Positions 16,699-25,896 are shown, counted from the first letter of the stretch. The stretch is 64,000 bases of DNA from Allorhizobium borbori (GCF_014196535.1 NZ_JACIDU010000014.1:62001-126000); one strand, 5' to 3'. Notes: generated from the sequence alone by a model not told the origin. Made by a program: numbers and translations.

Positions 16699-17808
16699 TC
16701 ACACGCCGGCGGGTCGGCGAAAGGGGGAGAGTTCGACTTCCGGGCTGGAGACCACCAGAACCTTGAAGAGTTCGCCCATTCGGCCTTCGCCGCTACCGGC
16801 CAACCGTTCGACGGCGGCGGTGATCTCTTCCTGGGTGATTGCATCCTTGCCGCGGCCGAGTTGGCCGGCACGCTCCAGAATGCCGAGGCCGAGCAGGAAA
16901 TCACCCTGGGGCACGCAACCGTTGACGTGAAGGCCGCAGGCAGAGGCGACGGCGGTCAGCGTTTCGAAATCCACATGGCTGGTCAGGTCCGCTTCGCCGG
17001 GGTGGGCAAGCGGTGGATCGTATTCGTGCTTGAGAACGGCCTGCAGCGTGTCGCCGTAATTGGTAACGGTGTGGCCGTAGTCGATGATGACGGCGCAGCC
17101 GCCGAAGCCGCGCAGCCGTTCGCTCATGGCCTGCATGACGGCGGCGCGGGCGGGCGCAACTTCGAAGATCGTGCCGTCCGGGGGCGGATTGCCGTGGGGC
17201 AGAAGGGCGGGATCGATGCCGGCGGCGCCCGTCACGAAGGCCAGTTCGTCATCGGCGCCAAGGCCGACGAGCCGTTCGCGGAAGCCGGTTGCAGTCTTGA
17301 CGAACTGGCGGATGGGAATGGCGTCGAACAGCTCGTTGGTGGCGATCAGCGTGAAACCGTCCGGTACTTCATCGAAGCCGTCGTGCCAGCTCACACGCCC
17401 GTCATGGGCGGACAGTGCCGTGCGCTGGAGGCCGCGCAGTCGTTCGCTGGTTTCGACCATATGGATGGTCATGCCGGTATAGAGTTCCGGTGCAAGGCGG
17501 GCGATGACGCGCAACATGTCGGCCATCATCGTGCCGCGACCGGGGCCGATTTCCACCAGCCGCGCCTTTTCCGATGAACCATGGCGCTGCCAGGCATGGA
17601 CGAGGAAAATGCCGAGCATTTCGCCGAAAAGCTGGCTGACCTCCGGTGCGGTGACGAAATCGCCGGCCCGACCGAAGGGGTCGCGGGTCTTGTAATAGCC
17701 GTAATCCGGATCGGCCAGGCATAGCGCGAAATAGTCGGTGACGCTGATTGGCCCGTTCATGCGAATGATGGACTTGATCTTTTCAGCGAGCGGCGTTGTC
17801 ACAATCAC
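16699..17808 (-). CDS. SAM-dependent methyltransferase, MidA/NDUFAF7 family
   Basis: A 369-residue protein of the DUF185 family. The mitochondrial member NDUFAF7 methylates an arginine of a complex I subunit. Residues about 1-60 hold the conserved ISVTDYFALCLADPDYGYY segment, and the SAM-binding loop is VEIGPGRGTMMADML near residue 88. The start is GTG 17808 with GAGG upstream. It lies between lgt (15-base gap) and pgeF (no gap), clearly one operon. A role in respiratory complex I assembly is inference from the family. Confidence 0.9.
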   Translation of the reverse strand: MIVTTPLAEKIKSIIRMNGPISVTDYFALCLADPDYGYYKTRDPFGRAGDFVTAPEVSQLFGEMLGIFLVHAWQRHGSSEKARLVEIGPGRGTMMADMLRVIARLAPELYTGMTIHMVETSERLRGLQRTALSAHDGRVSWHDGFDEVPDGFTLIATNELFDAIPIRQFVKTATGFRERLVGLGADDELAFVTGAAGIDPALLPHGNPPPDGTIFEVAPARAAVMQAMSERLRGFGGCAVIIDYGHTVTNYGDTLQAVLKHEYDPPLAHPGEADLTSHVDFETLTAVASACGLHVNGCVPQGDFLLGLGILERAGQLGRGKDAITQEEITAAVERLAGSGEGRMGELFKVLVVSSPEVELSPFRRPAGV

Positions 17809-17823
17809 GTAGCCTCGATTCCG

Positions 17824-18669
17824 TTAAGCTGCATCTGCGGCGCTGCGCTTGGCGCGCGCCATGGCCCAAATCCCTGCGGCGAGCATCGGCAGCGACAGAA
17901 TCATGCCCATTGTCAGCCAGTTTCCCGCAAGATAGCCGATCTGTTCGTCCGGTTCCCGGAAAAACTCCACGAAAATGCGGGATGCGGCATAAAGGCATAC
18001 GAAAAAGCCGGCGGTGAAACCCGGCATTTTCAGAACGCGGGTGAAGCGCGTGATGAGGAAGAGCACCAGAAAGGTGGCGACGCCCTCGAGGCCGGCTTCA
18101 TAAAGCTGGCTCGGGTGGCGGGTGAAGGGGCCACCGGTCGGGAAGATCATGGCCCAGGGCACATCGGTGATGCGCCCCCAAAGCTCGCCATTGATGAAAT
18201 TGGCGATACGCCCGAAGAAAAGCCCGATGGGCGCGACGGAAGCGACTATATCGAACAGGCTCCATATCCTGATCCCGTGCTTGCGGGCGAAAAGAATCAT
18301 CGCAAAGGTGGCGCCGAGGAAGCCCCCGTGGAAGGACATGCCGCCATTCCACACCGCAAACGCGCTCAGCGGATCGGCCAGGATCGCGCCGAGATCGTAG
18401 AAAAGGATATAGCCGAGGCGGCCGCCAAGCACGATGCCGAGCGTGGCCCAGACCACGAAATCATCAATCTGTTCGCGTGTTGCCGGCGCTTTGTCGCCCG
18501 GCCAGAGGGTCGCTTTCGCTGCGAGATTGCGGGCGTAGACCCAGCCGAGCATGATGCCCGCGACATAGGCCAGACCGTACCAGCGGATTGCCAGCGGGCC
18601 GATAGAAAGGGCCACCGGGTTGATTTCCGGGTAAGCGATCAGGGAGAAGAAGGCGGCGGCTGAAAGCAC
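17824..18669 (-). CDS. lgt: prolipoprotein diacylglyceryl transferase
   Basis: A 281-residue membrane enzyme that transfers diacylglycerol from phosphatidylglycerol to the lipobox cysteine of prolipoproteins. Seven hydrophobic helices are visible. Diagnostic segments are AIRWYGLAYVAGI, MSFHGGFLGA, the signature GRIANFINGELWGR and HPSQLYEAGLEG. The GTG at 18669 is chosen because it brings the N-terminus (SLIAYPEINPVALSIGPLAI) to the length seen in rhizobial homologues; a TTG at 18717 would add 16 residues. It is first in the lgt-midA-pgeF operon. Confidence 0.95.
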   Translation of the reverse strand: MLSAAAFFSLIAYPEINPVALSIGPLAIRWYGLAYVAGIMLGWVYARNLAAKATLWPGDKAPATREQIDDFVVWATLGIVLGGRLGYILFYDLGAILADPLSAFAVWNGGMSFHGGFLGATFAMILFARKHGIRIWSLFDIVASVAPIGLFFGRIANFINGELWGRITDVPWAMIFPTGGPFTRHPSQLYEAGLEGVATFLVLFLITRFTRVLKMPGFTAGFFVCLYAASRIFVEFFREPDEQIGYLAGNWLTMGMILSLPMLAAGIWAMARAKRSAADAA

Positions 18670-18840
18670 GTCGTTGGCATCCGTCTGTTTTCGTTGGCGG
18701 GAACATGGCGTTCCCAAATGAAACGGTCAAGGTGTCGGGCGGCAAATGCATCGTGAACGGTCTTGCAACCGGCCGGATGACGGCCTAACTCAGATGCAGA
18801 TATCTCCGCCAATTGCGGAGGAACTGAGGAGCCCAGCATC

Positions 18841-19098
18841 ATGACGACCGGACCGAGCCGCATCTTCGATGAATTCGCAAAGCTGATGACCGATGCCGCG
18901 GGCGCGGCGCAGGGTTTGAAAAAAGAAGCGGAGACCGCATTCCACGCCCAGGCCGACCGCTGGCTGAACGGTCTCGACCTCGTGAAGCGCGAGGAATTCG
19001 AGGTGGTGAAAGAAATGGCCATCAAGGCGCGTGACGAAAACGATGCGCTCAAGGCCCGTATCGAAGCACTCGAGGCACAACTCGCTGCCAAGGCGTGA
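18841..19098 (+). CDS. ubiK: UbiK/BMFP accessory factor
   Basis: This 85-residue protein belongs to the YqiC/UbiK family (membrane fusogenic, BMFP domain), which assists ubiquinone biosynthesis in E. coli. An amphipathic N-terminal half (SRIFDEFAKLMTDAAGAAQG) is followed by a coiled coil (about 50-85, heptad-like ALKARIEALEAQLAAKA). The ATG at 18841 is preceded by a GAGGAG-type site. It is divergent from lgt and followed by a terminator. Confidence 0.9.
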   Translation: MTTGPSRIFDEFAKLMTDAAGAAQGLKKEAETAFHAQADRWLNGLDLVKREEFEVVKEMAIKARDENDALKARIEALEAQLAAKA

Positions 19099-19129
19099 AT
19101 CGTCTGGCCTCTGCCAGGCGACCGGAATG

Positions 19130-19162
19130 AAGGGGAAGGGCCGGTGCCTTTCCCCTTTTTTC
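19130..19162 (+). terminator. Rho-independent terminator after ubiK
   Basis: A stem AAGGGGAAGG against CCTTTCCCCTT (one slip) is followed by a T run, about 30 bases after the ubiK stop. Confidence 0.75.
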
Positions 19163-19514
19163 GTTTCGGCGGGGCCCCGCATTAATTTTTTCTAAGGGTT
19201 TTCCACGCCTGTGGACATGCCCCAAAAAGCCAATTTCCAGAGTCATTTAACGGCTGGCTCTGACGCGCTGCCGCAAGCGCTGTCCACAGACCGGGACCCA
19301 AAAAGCGGCCAAGGGGGGCTGGCGAGGCGACTCCGGCGTTATACACTGATTTTAAATGATGATTCGAAACGGCACGAAAGCTTCGGACAGGGTGCGTGCG
19401 TTATCGGAAGGGCTGTTGGCAATCATCGAGAAGTGTTGTCTCCGGTAAAGTTGTCTGTGTTTTTCGAGTGTTCGCGCACGAGCTACGCATTCTATCCGGT
19501 CGAGAAGGTGCCGC
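19163..19514. other. non-coding region with DnaA-box-like sequences
   Basis: About 350 bases without a supported gene before the YbjN-like gene. It contains four 9-mers close to the DnaA consensus TTATNCACA: TTTTCCACG (19199), the complement of TGTGGACAT (19210), CTGTCCACA (19280) and TTATACACT (19339). A TCCAC-N4-GTGGA dyad is formed by the first two. The last site may equally be part of a promoter. Confidence 0.4.
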
Positions 19515-20018
19515 ATGAGCCTTAGTGAATTTGAAATCGAACGACGCCAGTCAAACCCGGTCGATATGATCGAGTTCGTCGCCGCAACGAACGACTGGTC
19601 GTTCGAGCGGTCTGGCGAAGACGAAATCGCGATGACGGTGGCTGGCAAGTGGACGGATTATCACGTCTCCTTCTCGTGGATGGAAGATGTGGAGGCCCTG
19701 CACCTTGCCTGCGCCTTCGATATTCGCGTGCCGGAACTGCGCGTGACCGAGGTGATGCGGCTTCTGTCTTTCGTCAACGGTCAGGTGCTCATGGGGCATT
19801 TCGATCTGTGGCGGCAGGAAGATGTGGTGATTTTCCGCCAGTCCCTGCTTCTGGCCGGTGGTGCCGAGCCGACGAACCGTCAGGTCGAGGTTCTCCTGTC
19901 CAACGCGCTCGATAGCTGCGAGGCCTATTTTCAGGCGTTCCAGTTCGTTGTCTGGTCGGGCATGGAAGCCAAGAGCGCGCTCGATGCCGTGCTGTTCGAG
20001 ACGGTGGGAGAAGCCTGA
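19515..20018 (+). CDS. YbjN-domain protein
   Basis: A 167-residue cytosolic protein with the YbjN/type III secretion chaperone-like fold (WSFERSGEDEIAMTVAGKWTDY and VTEVMRLLSFVNGQVLMGHFDL segments). YbjN affects motility and stress traits in E. coli, but the mechanism is unclear. Its stop overlaps the proC ATG by one base (TGATG), so the two are translationally coupled. This ybjN-proC pairing is common in rhizobia. Confidence 0.88.
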   Translation: MSLSEFEIERRQSNPVDMIEFVAATNDWSFERSGEDEIAMTVAGKWTDYHVSFSWMEDVEALHLACAFDIRVPELRVTEVMRLLSFVNGQVLMGHFDLWRQEDVVIFRQSLLLAGGAEPTNRQVEVLLSNALDSCEAYFQAFQFVVWSGMEAKSALDAVLFETVGEA

Positions 20019-20842
20019 TGGCATCTTCCATGTTCAAGGCAGGTCCGCTTGTTCTCGTCGGTGCCGGCAATATGGGCGGCGCGCTTCTCTCCGGCTGGCT
20101 CAAGCAGGGTGTGCCCGGCGCCCAGGTTATCGTGCTCGATCCGCTTCCCTCCGATGCCATGCGCTCCACGATTTCCAAGGCCGGTGCGAAGCATGTGACC
20201 GCGCCGCCGGAAGGCGTTAAGGCCGGAATCCTGTTTCTCGCGGTCAAGCCGCAGGTGATGGCGGCTGTCGCTCCGGCCCTCAAGGTGCTTGTCGGGCCTG
20301 AGACGGTGGTGGTCTCCATCGCCGCCGGCAAGACGATTGCCTCCTTCGAGGAATTTTTCGGTGCAACCGCCACGGTGCGCGCCATGCCCAACACGCCGGC
20401 CATGGTTGGTCGCGGTGTGACGGGCGCCTTTGCGAATGCCCGCGTCAGCGAAGAGCAGCGCAAGGTTATCGATACGCTTCTCAAGGTGTCCGGCCCCGTC
20501 GAGTGGGTGGGCAGCGAAGCCGAGATCGATGCCGTGACCGCCGTTTCGGGGTCCGGTCCCGCCTATGTCTTCTATCTCGTCGAATGCCTGGCGGAGGCAG
20601 GCCGCAAAGCCGGCCTGCAGGCGGACCTCGCCATGCGTCTCGCACGGGAAACCGTCTCGGGGGCTGGTGAATTGCTTCACCAGTCCCCCGATGACGCCGC
20701 TACCCTGCGCAAGAACGTGACGTCACCAGGTGGTACGACCGCTGCGGCTCTGGCCGTTCTGATGGCGGAAGACGGTATTCAGCCCATTTTCGACAAGGCT
20801 GTCGAGGCCGCGCGCAAGCGGGCCGAAGAGCTTTCGGCCTGA
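20018..20842 (+). CDS. proC: pyrroline-5-carboxylate reductase
   Basis: A 274-residue enzyme that catalyses the last step of proline synthesis. An NAD(P)-binding Rossmann fold begins at LVLVGAGNMGGALL (about 11-24); FLAVKPQVM and the C-terminal signature (VTSPGGTTAAALAVLMAEDGIQ) are intact. It starts on the stop of the YbjN gene and is followed nine bases later by csaA, so the three genes form one operon. Confidence 0.96.
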   Translation: MASSMFKAGPLVLVGAGNMGGALLSGWLKQGVPGAQVIVLDPLPSDAMRSTISKAGAKHVTAPPEGVKAGILFLAVKPQVMAAVAPALKVLVGPETVVVSIAAGKTIASFEEFFGATATVRAMPNTPAMVGRGVTGAFANARVSEEQRKVIDTLLKVSGPVEWVGSEAEIDAVTAVSGSGPAYVFYLVECLAEAGRKAGLQADLAMRLARETVSGAGELLHQSPDDAATLRKNVTSPGGTTAAALAVLMAEDGIQPIFDKAVEAARKRAEELSA

Positions 20843-20851
20843 GGTGTTTCG

Positions 20852-21193
20852 ATGAGCGGTGAAATTTCCTGGGCCGATTTCGAAAAGGTCGATATTCGCA
20901 CCGGAACCGTCGTCGAGGTCTTGCCCTTTCCCGAAGCGCGCAAGCCGGCGTTCAAGCTGAAGATCGATTTCGGGCCTGAAATCGGCGTGAAGAAATCCTC
21001 GGCGCAGATTACCGTTCATTATACGCCGGAAACGCTGCTCGGCCGGCAGGTGCTTGCCGTCGTCAATTTTCCGCCGCGCCAGATCGGCCCTTTCCGCTCC
21101 GAGGTTCTGACGCTCGGTTTCGAGGATGAGGCTGACGCCATCGTACTGGCGGCCGTGGAGCGCGGCACGCCGAACGGCCGGAAGATGTGCTGA
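20852..21193 (+). CDS. csaA: CsaA-type tRNA-binding protein/chaperone
   Basis: A 113-residue single-domain protein of the CsaA/Trbp111 family (OB fold). The motifs FEKVDIRTGTVVEV and ITVHYTPETLLGRQVLAVVNFPPRQIG match the tRNA-binding domain seen at the C-terminus of MetRS. In Bacillus the homologue has protein-export chaperone activity. It is last in the ybjN-proC-csaA operon and convergent with the histidine kinase gene. Confidence 0.93.
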   Translation: MSGEISWADFEKVDIRTGTVVEVLPFPEARKPAFKLKIDFGPEIGVKKSSAQITVHYTPETLLGRQVLAVVNFPPRQIGPFRSEVLTLGFEDEADAIVLAAVERGTPNGRKMC

Positions 21194-21235
21194 CATAGCC
21201 GTTGCCCCGGAGGCAGGCTCAGGACATTTCGCAGA

Positions 21236-22630
21236 TCAGGCCGGCAATCGCACCACCGTTCGCAATCCCCCCATCGGACTTGTTGCCAGCGTGATATCGC
21301 CGCCATGGCTGCGAACGATATCGCGGGCGATGGCGAGGCCAAGACCGGTGCCGGACGTGTCGAGATTGCGGGCCTCATCCAGCCGGAAGAACGGCTTGAA
21401 CACATCCTCGCGGGATTCCTCGGGAATGCCGGGACCGTCATCATCGATTGTGACAGTCAGCCAGCGGGCACTGTGAACGGCATCGATGCGGATGAAATCC
21501 GCATAGCGCTGGCTGTTGGAAATGATGTTGTTCATCAGCCGGGTGAAGGCACTGGGGCGAACCGCGATGGTTTCGTCACCCGTCAGTTGCCATTCGAGCG
21601 GCAGGTCGACCAGTGCGCAGTCGGCCTTCAGCTTGTCGAGCAGGGTGTGCAGATTGAGCGAACCGACATCTTCCTCCGCTTCGTTGCGGGCAAAGGCCAT
21701 GTAGCCTTCGAGCATGGACTGCATGTCGTTCACATCCTGCTCCATGCCGGCCAGTTCCGGCAGGTCGCCTGCCAGCGCAAGCTGAAGACGGAAGCGGGTG
21801 AGGATGGTGCGCAGGTCGTGGCTGACGCCCGCGAGCATGGCGGTGCGTTGCTCCATCTGGCGTTCGATGCGCTCGCGCATGAGCATGAAGGCGCGGCCTG
21901 CCTTGCGCACTTCATCGGCACCCCGCGGACGGTAGGGTTCGGTCAGTTTCTGGCCCTTGCCGAAGCTTTCGGCGGCGCGGGCCAGTGCCAGAATGGGCCG
22001 GATCTGCCCCCGCAGGAAGAGGATGGCGATCAGGATCAGCACGAATGAGGAGCCCGCCATCCAGATCAGGAAGATATGGGTGTTGGACGCATAGGCTTGG
22101 CTGCGGCGCGCCAGAACGCGTAGCACCCGGTCTTCCAGCTTTATGCGAATTTCCACGAGGTTGCTGTCGCCCACCGTATCGATCCAGAAGGGGCGGCGGA
22201 TCTGGCGGTTGATCTGGTCGGCAAGGATACCGTCGAGGATGGAAAAGAACGGCTTGGGGCGGGGCGGCGGCAGTTCGTCGCCCTTTTCGATGGAGACGAT
22301 CAGGTCCATCCGGCTGCGGGCGATGCGAGTGATCTCGTCGTCATCGCCGTCACCGGGGAAGCTTTCGACGAGGTCGATGATGGCAGCGATATCGCGCGTC
22401 ATCGCCTCTGAAAGGCGGCGGGTCACAAGCTGCCAGTGGCGCTCCATGAAGACGAAGGCGATGACGATCTGCAGCAGCAGCATCGGAATGATGATGATCA
22501 TCGCCGAGCGAATGAACAGGCCACGCGGCAGGTGCCGGTGCAGGAAGCGTCCGGGCAGGCCCAGCACATGCCAGGGAATGCGACCGTTCAGCCGACCGAG
22601 TTCCTCCCTCATGCGCTTGATGAATTCCAC
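21236..22630 (-). CDS. EnvZ-like membrane sensor histidine kinase
   Basis: A 464-residue kinase starting at GTG 22630. It has a membrane helix at about 40-62, a periplasmic loop (about 63-190), a second helix at about 190-212, a HAMP segment, the phospho-acceptor motif SHDLRT, and an ATPase domain (NNIISNSQRYAD, DDDGPGIP, GTGLGLAIA). The proline usual after HDLRT is isoleucine (HDLRTILT), a variant I recall from other rhizobial members. It lies 127 bases downstream of the petR-like response regulator on the same strand, so it is the probable cognate kinase. Confidence 0.94.
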   Translation of the reverse strand: MEFIKRMREELGRLNGRIPWHVLGLPGRFLHRHLPRGLFIRSAMIIIIPMLLLQIVIAFVFMERHWQLVTRRLSEAMTRDIAAIIDLVESFPGDGDDDEITRIARSRMDLIVSIEKGDELPPPRPKPFFSILDGILADQINRQIRRPFWIDTVGDSNLVEIRIKLEDRVLRVLARRSQAYASNTHIFLIWMAGSSFVLILIAILFLRGQIRPILALARAAESFGKGQKLTEPYRPRGADEVRKAGRAFMLMRERIERQMEQRTAMLAGVSHDLRTILTRFRLQLALAGDLPELAGMEQDVNDMQSMLEGYMAFARNEAEEDVGSLNLHTLLDKLKADCALVDLPLEWQLTGDETIAVRPSAFTRLMNNIISNSQRYADFIRIDAVHSARWLTVTIDDDGPGIPEESREDVFKPFFRLDEARNLDTSGTGLGLAIARDIVRSHGGDITLATSPMGGLRTVVRLPA

Positions 22631-22757
22631 TTTGCCCGTTCCTCGCTTTCCATCCGTTCAAGGTTGCCACTTCCGAAACTGATTCAAGTGGCTGGCACGA
22701 CGATTCAGCAAAAAGCGGCAAGTCCTTGCGCGGGAATCGCTTTCGGCTCCGGCGATC

Positions 22758-23462
22758 TCACTCCATGTTCAGCCGATAGCCGATGCCGCGCACGGTTTGC
22801 AGCCAGGCCGGGTTGGCCGGGTCGTCCTCGATCTTGCGGCGCAGACGGTTGATCTGCACGTCGATGGTGCGCTCTCCCACCTCCGCGTCATCGCCGATCA
22901 ACTCGTGACGGGGAATGGTTTCACCGGCTCTAAGGGCAAACAGCGTCATGATGTCCTGTTCGCGGTCCGTCAGCCGGATCGGTTCGGCTCCGCGTCTGAG
23001 TTCCTTGCGGGCGACGGAATAGGTGAAGGGACCGAAGATCACCTGATCGATTTTCGGCGCATTGGTGGCGGCGGCGCGGCGCAGGATATTGTTGATGCGC
23101 AGCACCAGTTCACGCGGATCGAAGGGCTTGGATACGTAATCCTCGGCGCCCGCTTCGAGACCCGCGATGCGGGCGTCGGCTTCCGAACGGGCGGTGAGCA
23201 GGATGACGGGAATATCGCCGCGACTGGCCTTGAGCGATTCGGTCAGCGACAGGCCGCTTTCGCCGGGCATCATCACGTCGAGAATGAGGAGGTCGAAATG
23301 CAGGCCCTCCAGCTTGCGGCGGGCCTCGGCTGCATCGGCAGCCATGGTGACGCGAAACCCCTGATCCATCAGATAACGGTTCAGGAGGTTGCGGATACGC
23401 GTATCGTCATCGACCACGAGAAGGTGGGCGGCATCGTCGGTCGGGATCGGTTTTACGCTCAT
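22758..23462 (-). CDS. petR: OmpR-family response regulator, PetR-like
   Basis: A 234-residue regulator with a receiver domain at about 13-125 (VVDDD acidic pocket, phospho-Asp in LLILDVMMPGESG, Lys in VSKPFDPREL) and an OmpR-type winged helix at about 145-232 (RLTDREQDIMTLFA, RTIDVQINRLRRKIEDDP). It starts at ATG 23462 behind AGGAGAGG. The preceding gene encodes a MarR protein (28-base gap), the same order as petP-petR of Rhodobacter capsulatus. A histidine kinase gene follows. Confidence 0.93.
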   Translation of the reverse strand: MSVKPIPTDDAAHLLVVDDDTRIRNLLNRYLMDQGFRVTMAADAAEARRKLEGLHFDLLILDVMMPGESGLSLTESLKASRGDIPVILLTARSEADARIAGLEAGAEDYVSKPFDPRELVLRINNILRRAAATNAPKIDQVIFGPFTYSVARKELRRGAEPIRLTDREQDIMTLFALRAGETIPRHELIGDDAEVGERTIDVQINRLRRKIEDDPANPAWLQTVRGIGYRLNME

Positions 23463-23490
23463 GCCTGCCTCTCCTGCGGGACCGTTCGCC

Positions 23491-23976
23491 TCAATCCTTC
23501 TTGTCGCACATGCCTGACAGGAAGCGGCGGATCGTTTCTTTCTCCGCCGCCGACATGCCATCGGTGGCGCGGGCAATGCGCCGCGATTGCGGCTCGGACA
23601 AGGCAAGCGCCAGTTCCCGGCCGGACAGCGTGGGATAGAGACGGCGCTGGCGGCGGTCTTCGGGGCCCGCCATCTGGCGGATATAGCCGCTGTCGATCAA
23701 CTGCTTCAGCACCCGGGCAAGGCTCTGCTTGGTGATCTGCAATGTGTCGAGCAGATCGGCGATGGTCATGCCGGGCTGGCGGCTGACGAAATAGACGACG
23801 CGATGGTGCGCACGACCAAACCCCAGACCTTCCAGAATGGCGTCGGGGTCCGATGTGAAATCGCGGTAGGCGAAGAAGAGGCGCTCGATGATCTCGAAGT
23901 CGATGCTGCCGTCGTTGACGGCGGGCAGCGCAGGCGGCGCTTTCTTGGCTGAACCGGTTTCGGGCGGTGGCGTCAC
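23491..23976 (-). CDS. petP: MarR-family regulator, PetP-like
   Basis: A 161-residue MarR/winged-helix protein. It has an Ala/Pro-rich start, dimerisation helices (DFEIIERLFFAYRDFTSDPD) and a recognition helix near MTIADLLDTLQITKQSLARVLKQL, followed by the wing GPEDRRQRRLYPT. The start is GTG 23976 with AAGGA upstream. The neighbours are petR and the histidine kinase, consistent with a PetP-PetR system. The ligand is not predictable. Confidence 0.88.
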   Translation of the reverse strand: MTPPPETGSAKKAPPALPAVNDGSIDFEIIERLFFAYRDFTSDPDAILEGLGFGRAHHRVVYFVSRQPGMTIADLLDTLQITKQSLARVLKQLIDSGYIRQMAGPEDRRQRRLYPTLSGRELALALSEPQSRRIARATDGMSAAEKETIRRFLSGMCDKKD

Positions 23977-24234
23977 GCGAGCTTATCCTTACATTATCAC
24001 GTCGCGCGGCCGGTTTGCGGCCATGTCACCAATGGGCGAACGGGCGCGGCGCGATGCTTCCGGCACTGGATTAACCGGGAAAAAAGCCAACAATCAACAC
24101 CTGATTTCGGGTTTTACGGTGTGACATCGGTTCCTGCGACCAATTGGCGACGCGAACCGACGTTTCTCGCCGTCCCCGGTTTCCCGCGCGCCACTTTGCT
24201 CCTATATGAAACCGGAGATTACAAGGAGCGTTTC

Positions 24235-24879
24235 ATGGGCATGCTTCAGGCCGGGATTATTCCGGTGACACCGTTTCAGCAGAATTGCACCATCTTCTTC
24301 GATGACGAAACGAAGGAAGGGGTAATCGTCGATCCGGGCGGCGATGTGGATACAATCCTCGGTATCGTCCAGGAGCACGGATTGAAGCTTCAGGCGATCT
24401 GGCTCACCCATGGCCATCTCGACCATGCCGGCGGGGCCGCCGAACTCAAGGAAAAGCTTGGCCTCGAGATTATCGGCCCGCACCGGGACGATCTGCCGCT
24501 GCTCGAAAAGATCGAGGCGCAGGCCGCCAAGTATGGTGTCCCCGGCCTGCGCAATGTCGTGCCCGACCGCTGGCTGGAGGAGGGCGACGTACTTTCTTTC
24601 GGCGATCACCGTTTCGAGGTTCTCCATTGCCCCGGCCATGCGCCGGGCCATGTCGTCTATTTCTGCCGGGCCAACAAGCTGCTGCATGCCGGCGATGTGC
24701 TGTTCAACGGCTCGATCGGACGGACGGATCTGCCGGGCGGCAATCATGAACAGTTGCTGGCCTCGATCCGCGACAAGGTTCTGCCGCTCGGTGACGATGT
24801 CGGTTTTCTCTGCGGCCACGGACCGGGTGGGCGGATCGGCGAGGAGCGGCTGAACAACCCCTATCTCAAAGGGCTTTGA
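24235..24879 (+). CDS. MBL-fold metallo-hydrolase (glyoxalase II-like)
   Basis: A 214-residue metallo-beta-lactamase-fold hydrolase of the YcbL/GloB-related group. The metal-binding motif THGHLDH is followed by CPGHAPGH, HAGDVLF with its bridging Asp, and the terminal CGHGPGG. The ATG at 24235 follows AAGGAG at a six-base distance; the earlier in-frame start at 24121 is not supported. A role on a thioester such as S-lactoylglutathione is possible. Its 3' end overlaps the convergent EamA transporter gene by 14 bases. Confidence 0.92.
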   Translation: MGMLQAGIIPVTPFQQNCTIFFDDETKEGVIVDPGGDVDTILGIVQEHGLKLQAIWLTHGHLDHAGGAAELKEKLGLEIIGPHRDDLPLLEKIEAQAAKYGVPGLRNVVPDRWLEEGDVLSFGDHRFEVLHCPGHAPGHVVYFCRANKLLHAGDVLFNGSIGRTDLPGGNHEQLLASIRDKVLPLGDDVGFLCGHGPGGRIGEERLNNPYLKGL

Positions 24880-25774
24880 CGCGCAGGCTCATGCGGGCCG
24901 GCAGGGTCATGGCGATCACGCCGGCCATTACGAAGGCGAGGCCGAACCAGACGGCCGGTTGTGGCTGTTCATCGAGAAACACCATGCCGATCGCCATGCC
25001 CACCGGCACGCGCAGATAGGCCTGCGCGGTGGCCCCCACCGAACCCAGCGTCTGGATGAGGCGGAAATAAATCGAGAAGGCAAGCGCCGTGGAAACGACG
25101 GCGAGCGCCACCAGCGCCATCAGGGAGCGGCCGGAGGGTGCCAGCGTCCATGGCCTGTCGATCATGATGCAGAGCGGCAGAAGCAGAACCGCACCGGTCA
25201 CCAGCGAACTCGCAGCCGGAACCATGGGATCGAAATCCCGAAAGCTTTTGCCGAAGATGGCGGCCCCCGCATAGGATATGGTGGCGGCGACGATGGCCAG
25301 TTGCGGCCAGAGATTTTTCCCCAGTCCGCCGAATGCCTCGAACCCGACGATCAGGCTTGCTCCCATCAGTCCAGCCGCGACACCGAAGCCCTTGCGAGCG
25401 GTGATCGCCTCGTGCCGGGTCACGAAGGCCGTCAGCAGGAAAGTGAAGATGGGTGTCATTGCATTGAGGATGACGGCGAGGCTGGCGTCGATGGCGGTTT
25501 CCGCCCAGGCAATCAGGGTGAAGGGCACGACGCTGTTCAGGCAGGCCTGAACGGTGAAACGGGCCCAGGTGGCCCTGTCGCGCGGCCAGCGCACGCCGCG
25601 CCAGCGCAGGATCAGGGCGAGAACCAGACCGGCGATGAGAGTGCGCGCGGCGATAAGGGTAACGGGCGGAATGGTTTCGACGCCGATCTTGATGAAGGTG
25701 TAGGACGCGCCCCACAGGCTCGAAAGCATCAGGAGCAGCGCCAGTTCGGTGGAAAGCTTCGGTTTTGCGAGCAT
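24866..25774 (-). CDS. EamA/DMT-family transporter
   Basis: A 302-residue inner-membrane protein with ten predicted helices in two EamA repeats; the first begins LLLMLSSLWGASYTFIKIGVETIPP. Members export amino acids, metabolites or drugs. The substrate here is unknown. An ArsR-type regulator gene is divergent, separated by about 120 bases, and is a likely controller. Confidence 0.9.
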   Translation of the reverse strand: MLAKPKLSTELALLLMLSSLWGASYTFIKIGVETIPPVTLIAARTLIAGLVLALILRWRGVRWPRDRATWARFTVQACLNSVVPFTLIAWAETAIDASLAVILNAMTPIFTFLLTAFVTRHEAITARKGFGVAAGLMGASLIVGFEAFGGLGKNLWPQLAIVAATISYAGAAIFGKSFRDFDPMVPAASSLVTGAVLLLPLCIMIDRPWTLAPSGRSLMALVALAVVSTALAFSIYFRLIQTLGSVGATAQAYLRVPVGMAIGMVFLDEQPQPAVWFGLAFVMAGVIAMTLPARMSLRVKAL

Positions 25775-25896
25775 GGAAAGTCCTGTTCATCGCATGATCG
25801 GGGCCTTTGCCTAGCCTGTCCCGGCGCGGAAATGCTTCGGTCGCCACCGAAGGGTTCCGAGATGGCGGCGAAGGTGCCCCATGCTATTGTTCGCCC

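Noticed and set aside
19199-19347. Possible chromosomal replication origin
   Set aside because: The DnaA-like boxes are imperfect, and the gene context (ubiK, ybjN, proC) is not that of Rhizobiales oriC (hemE region).
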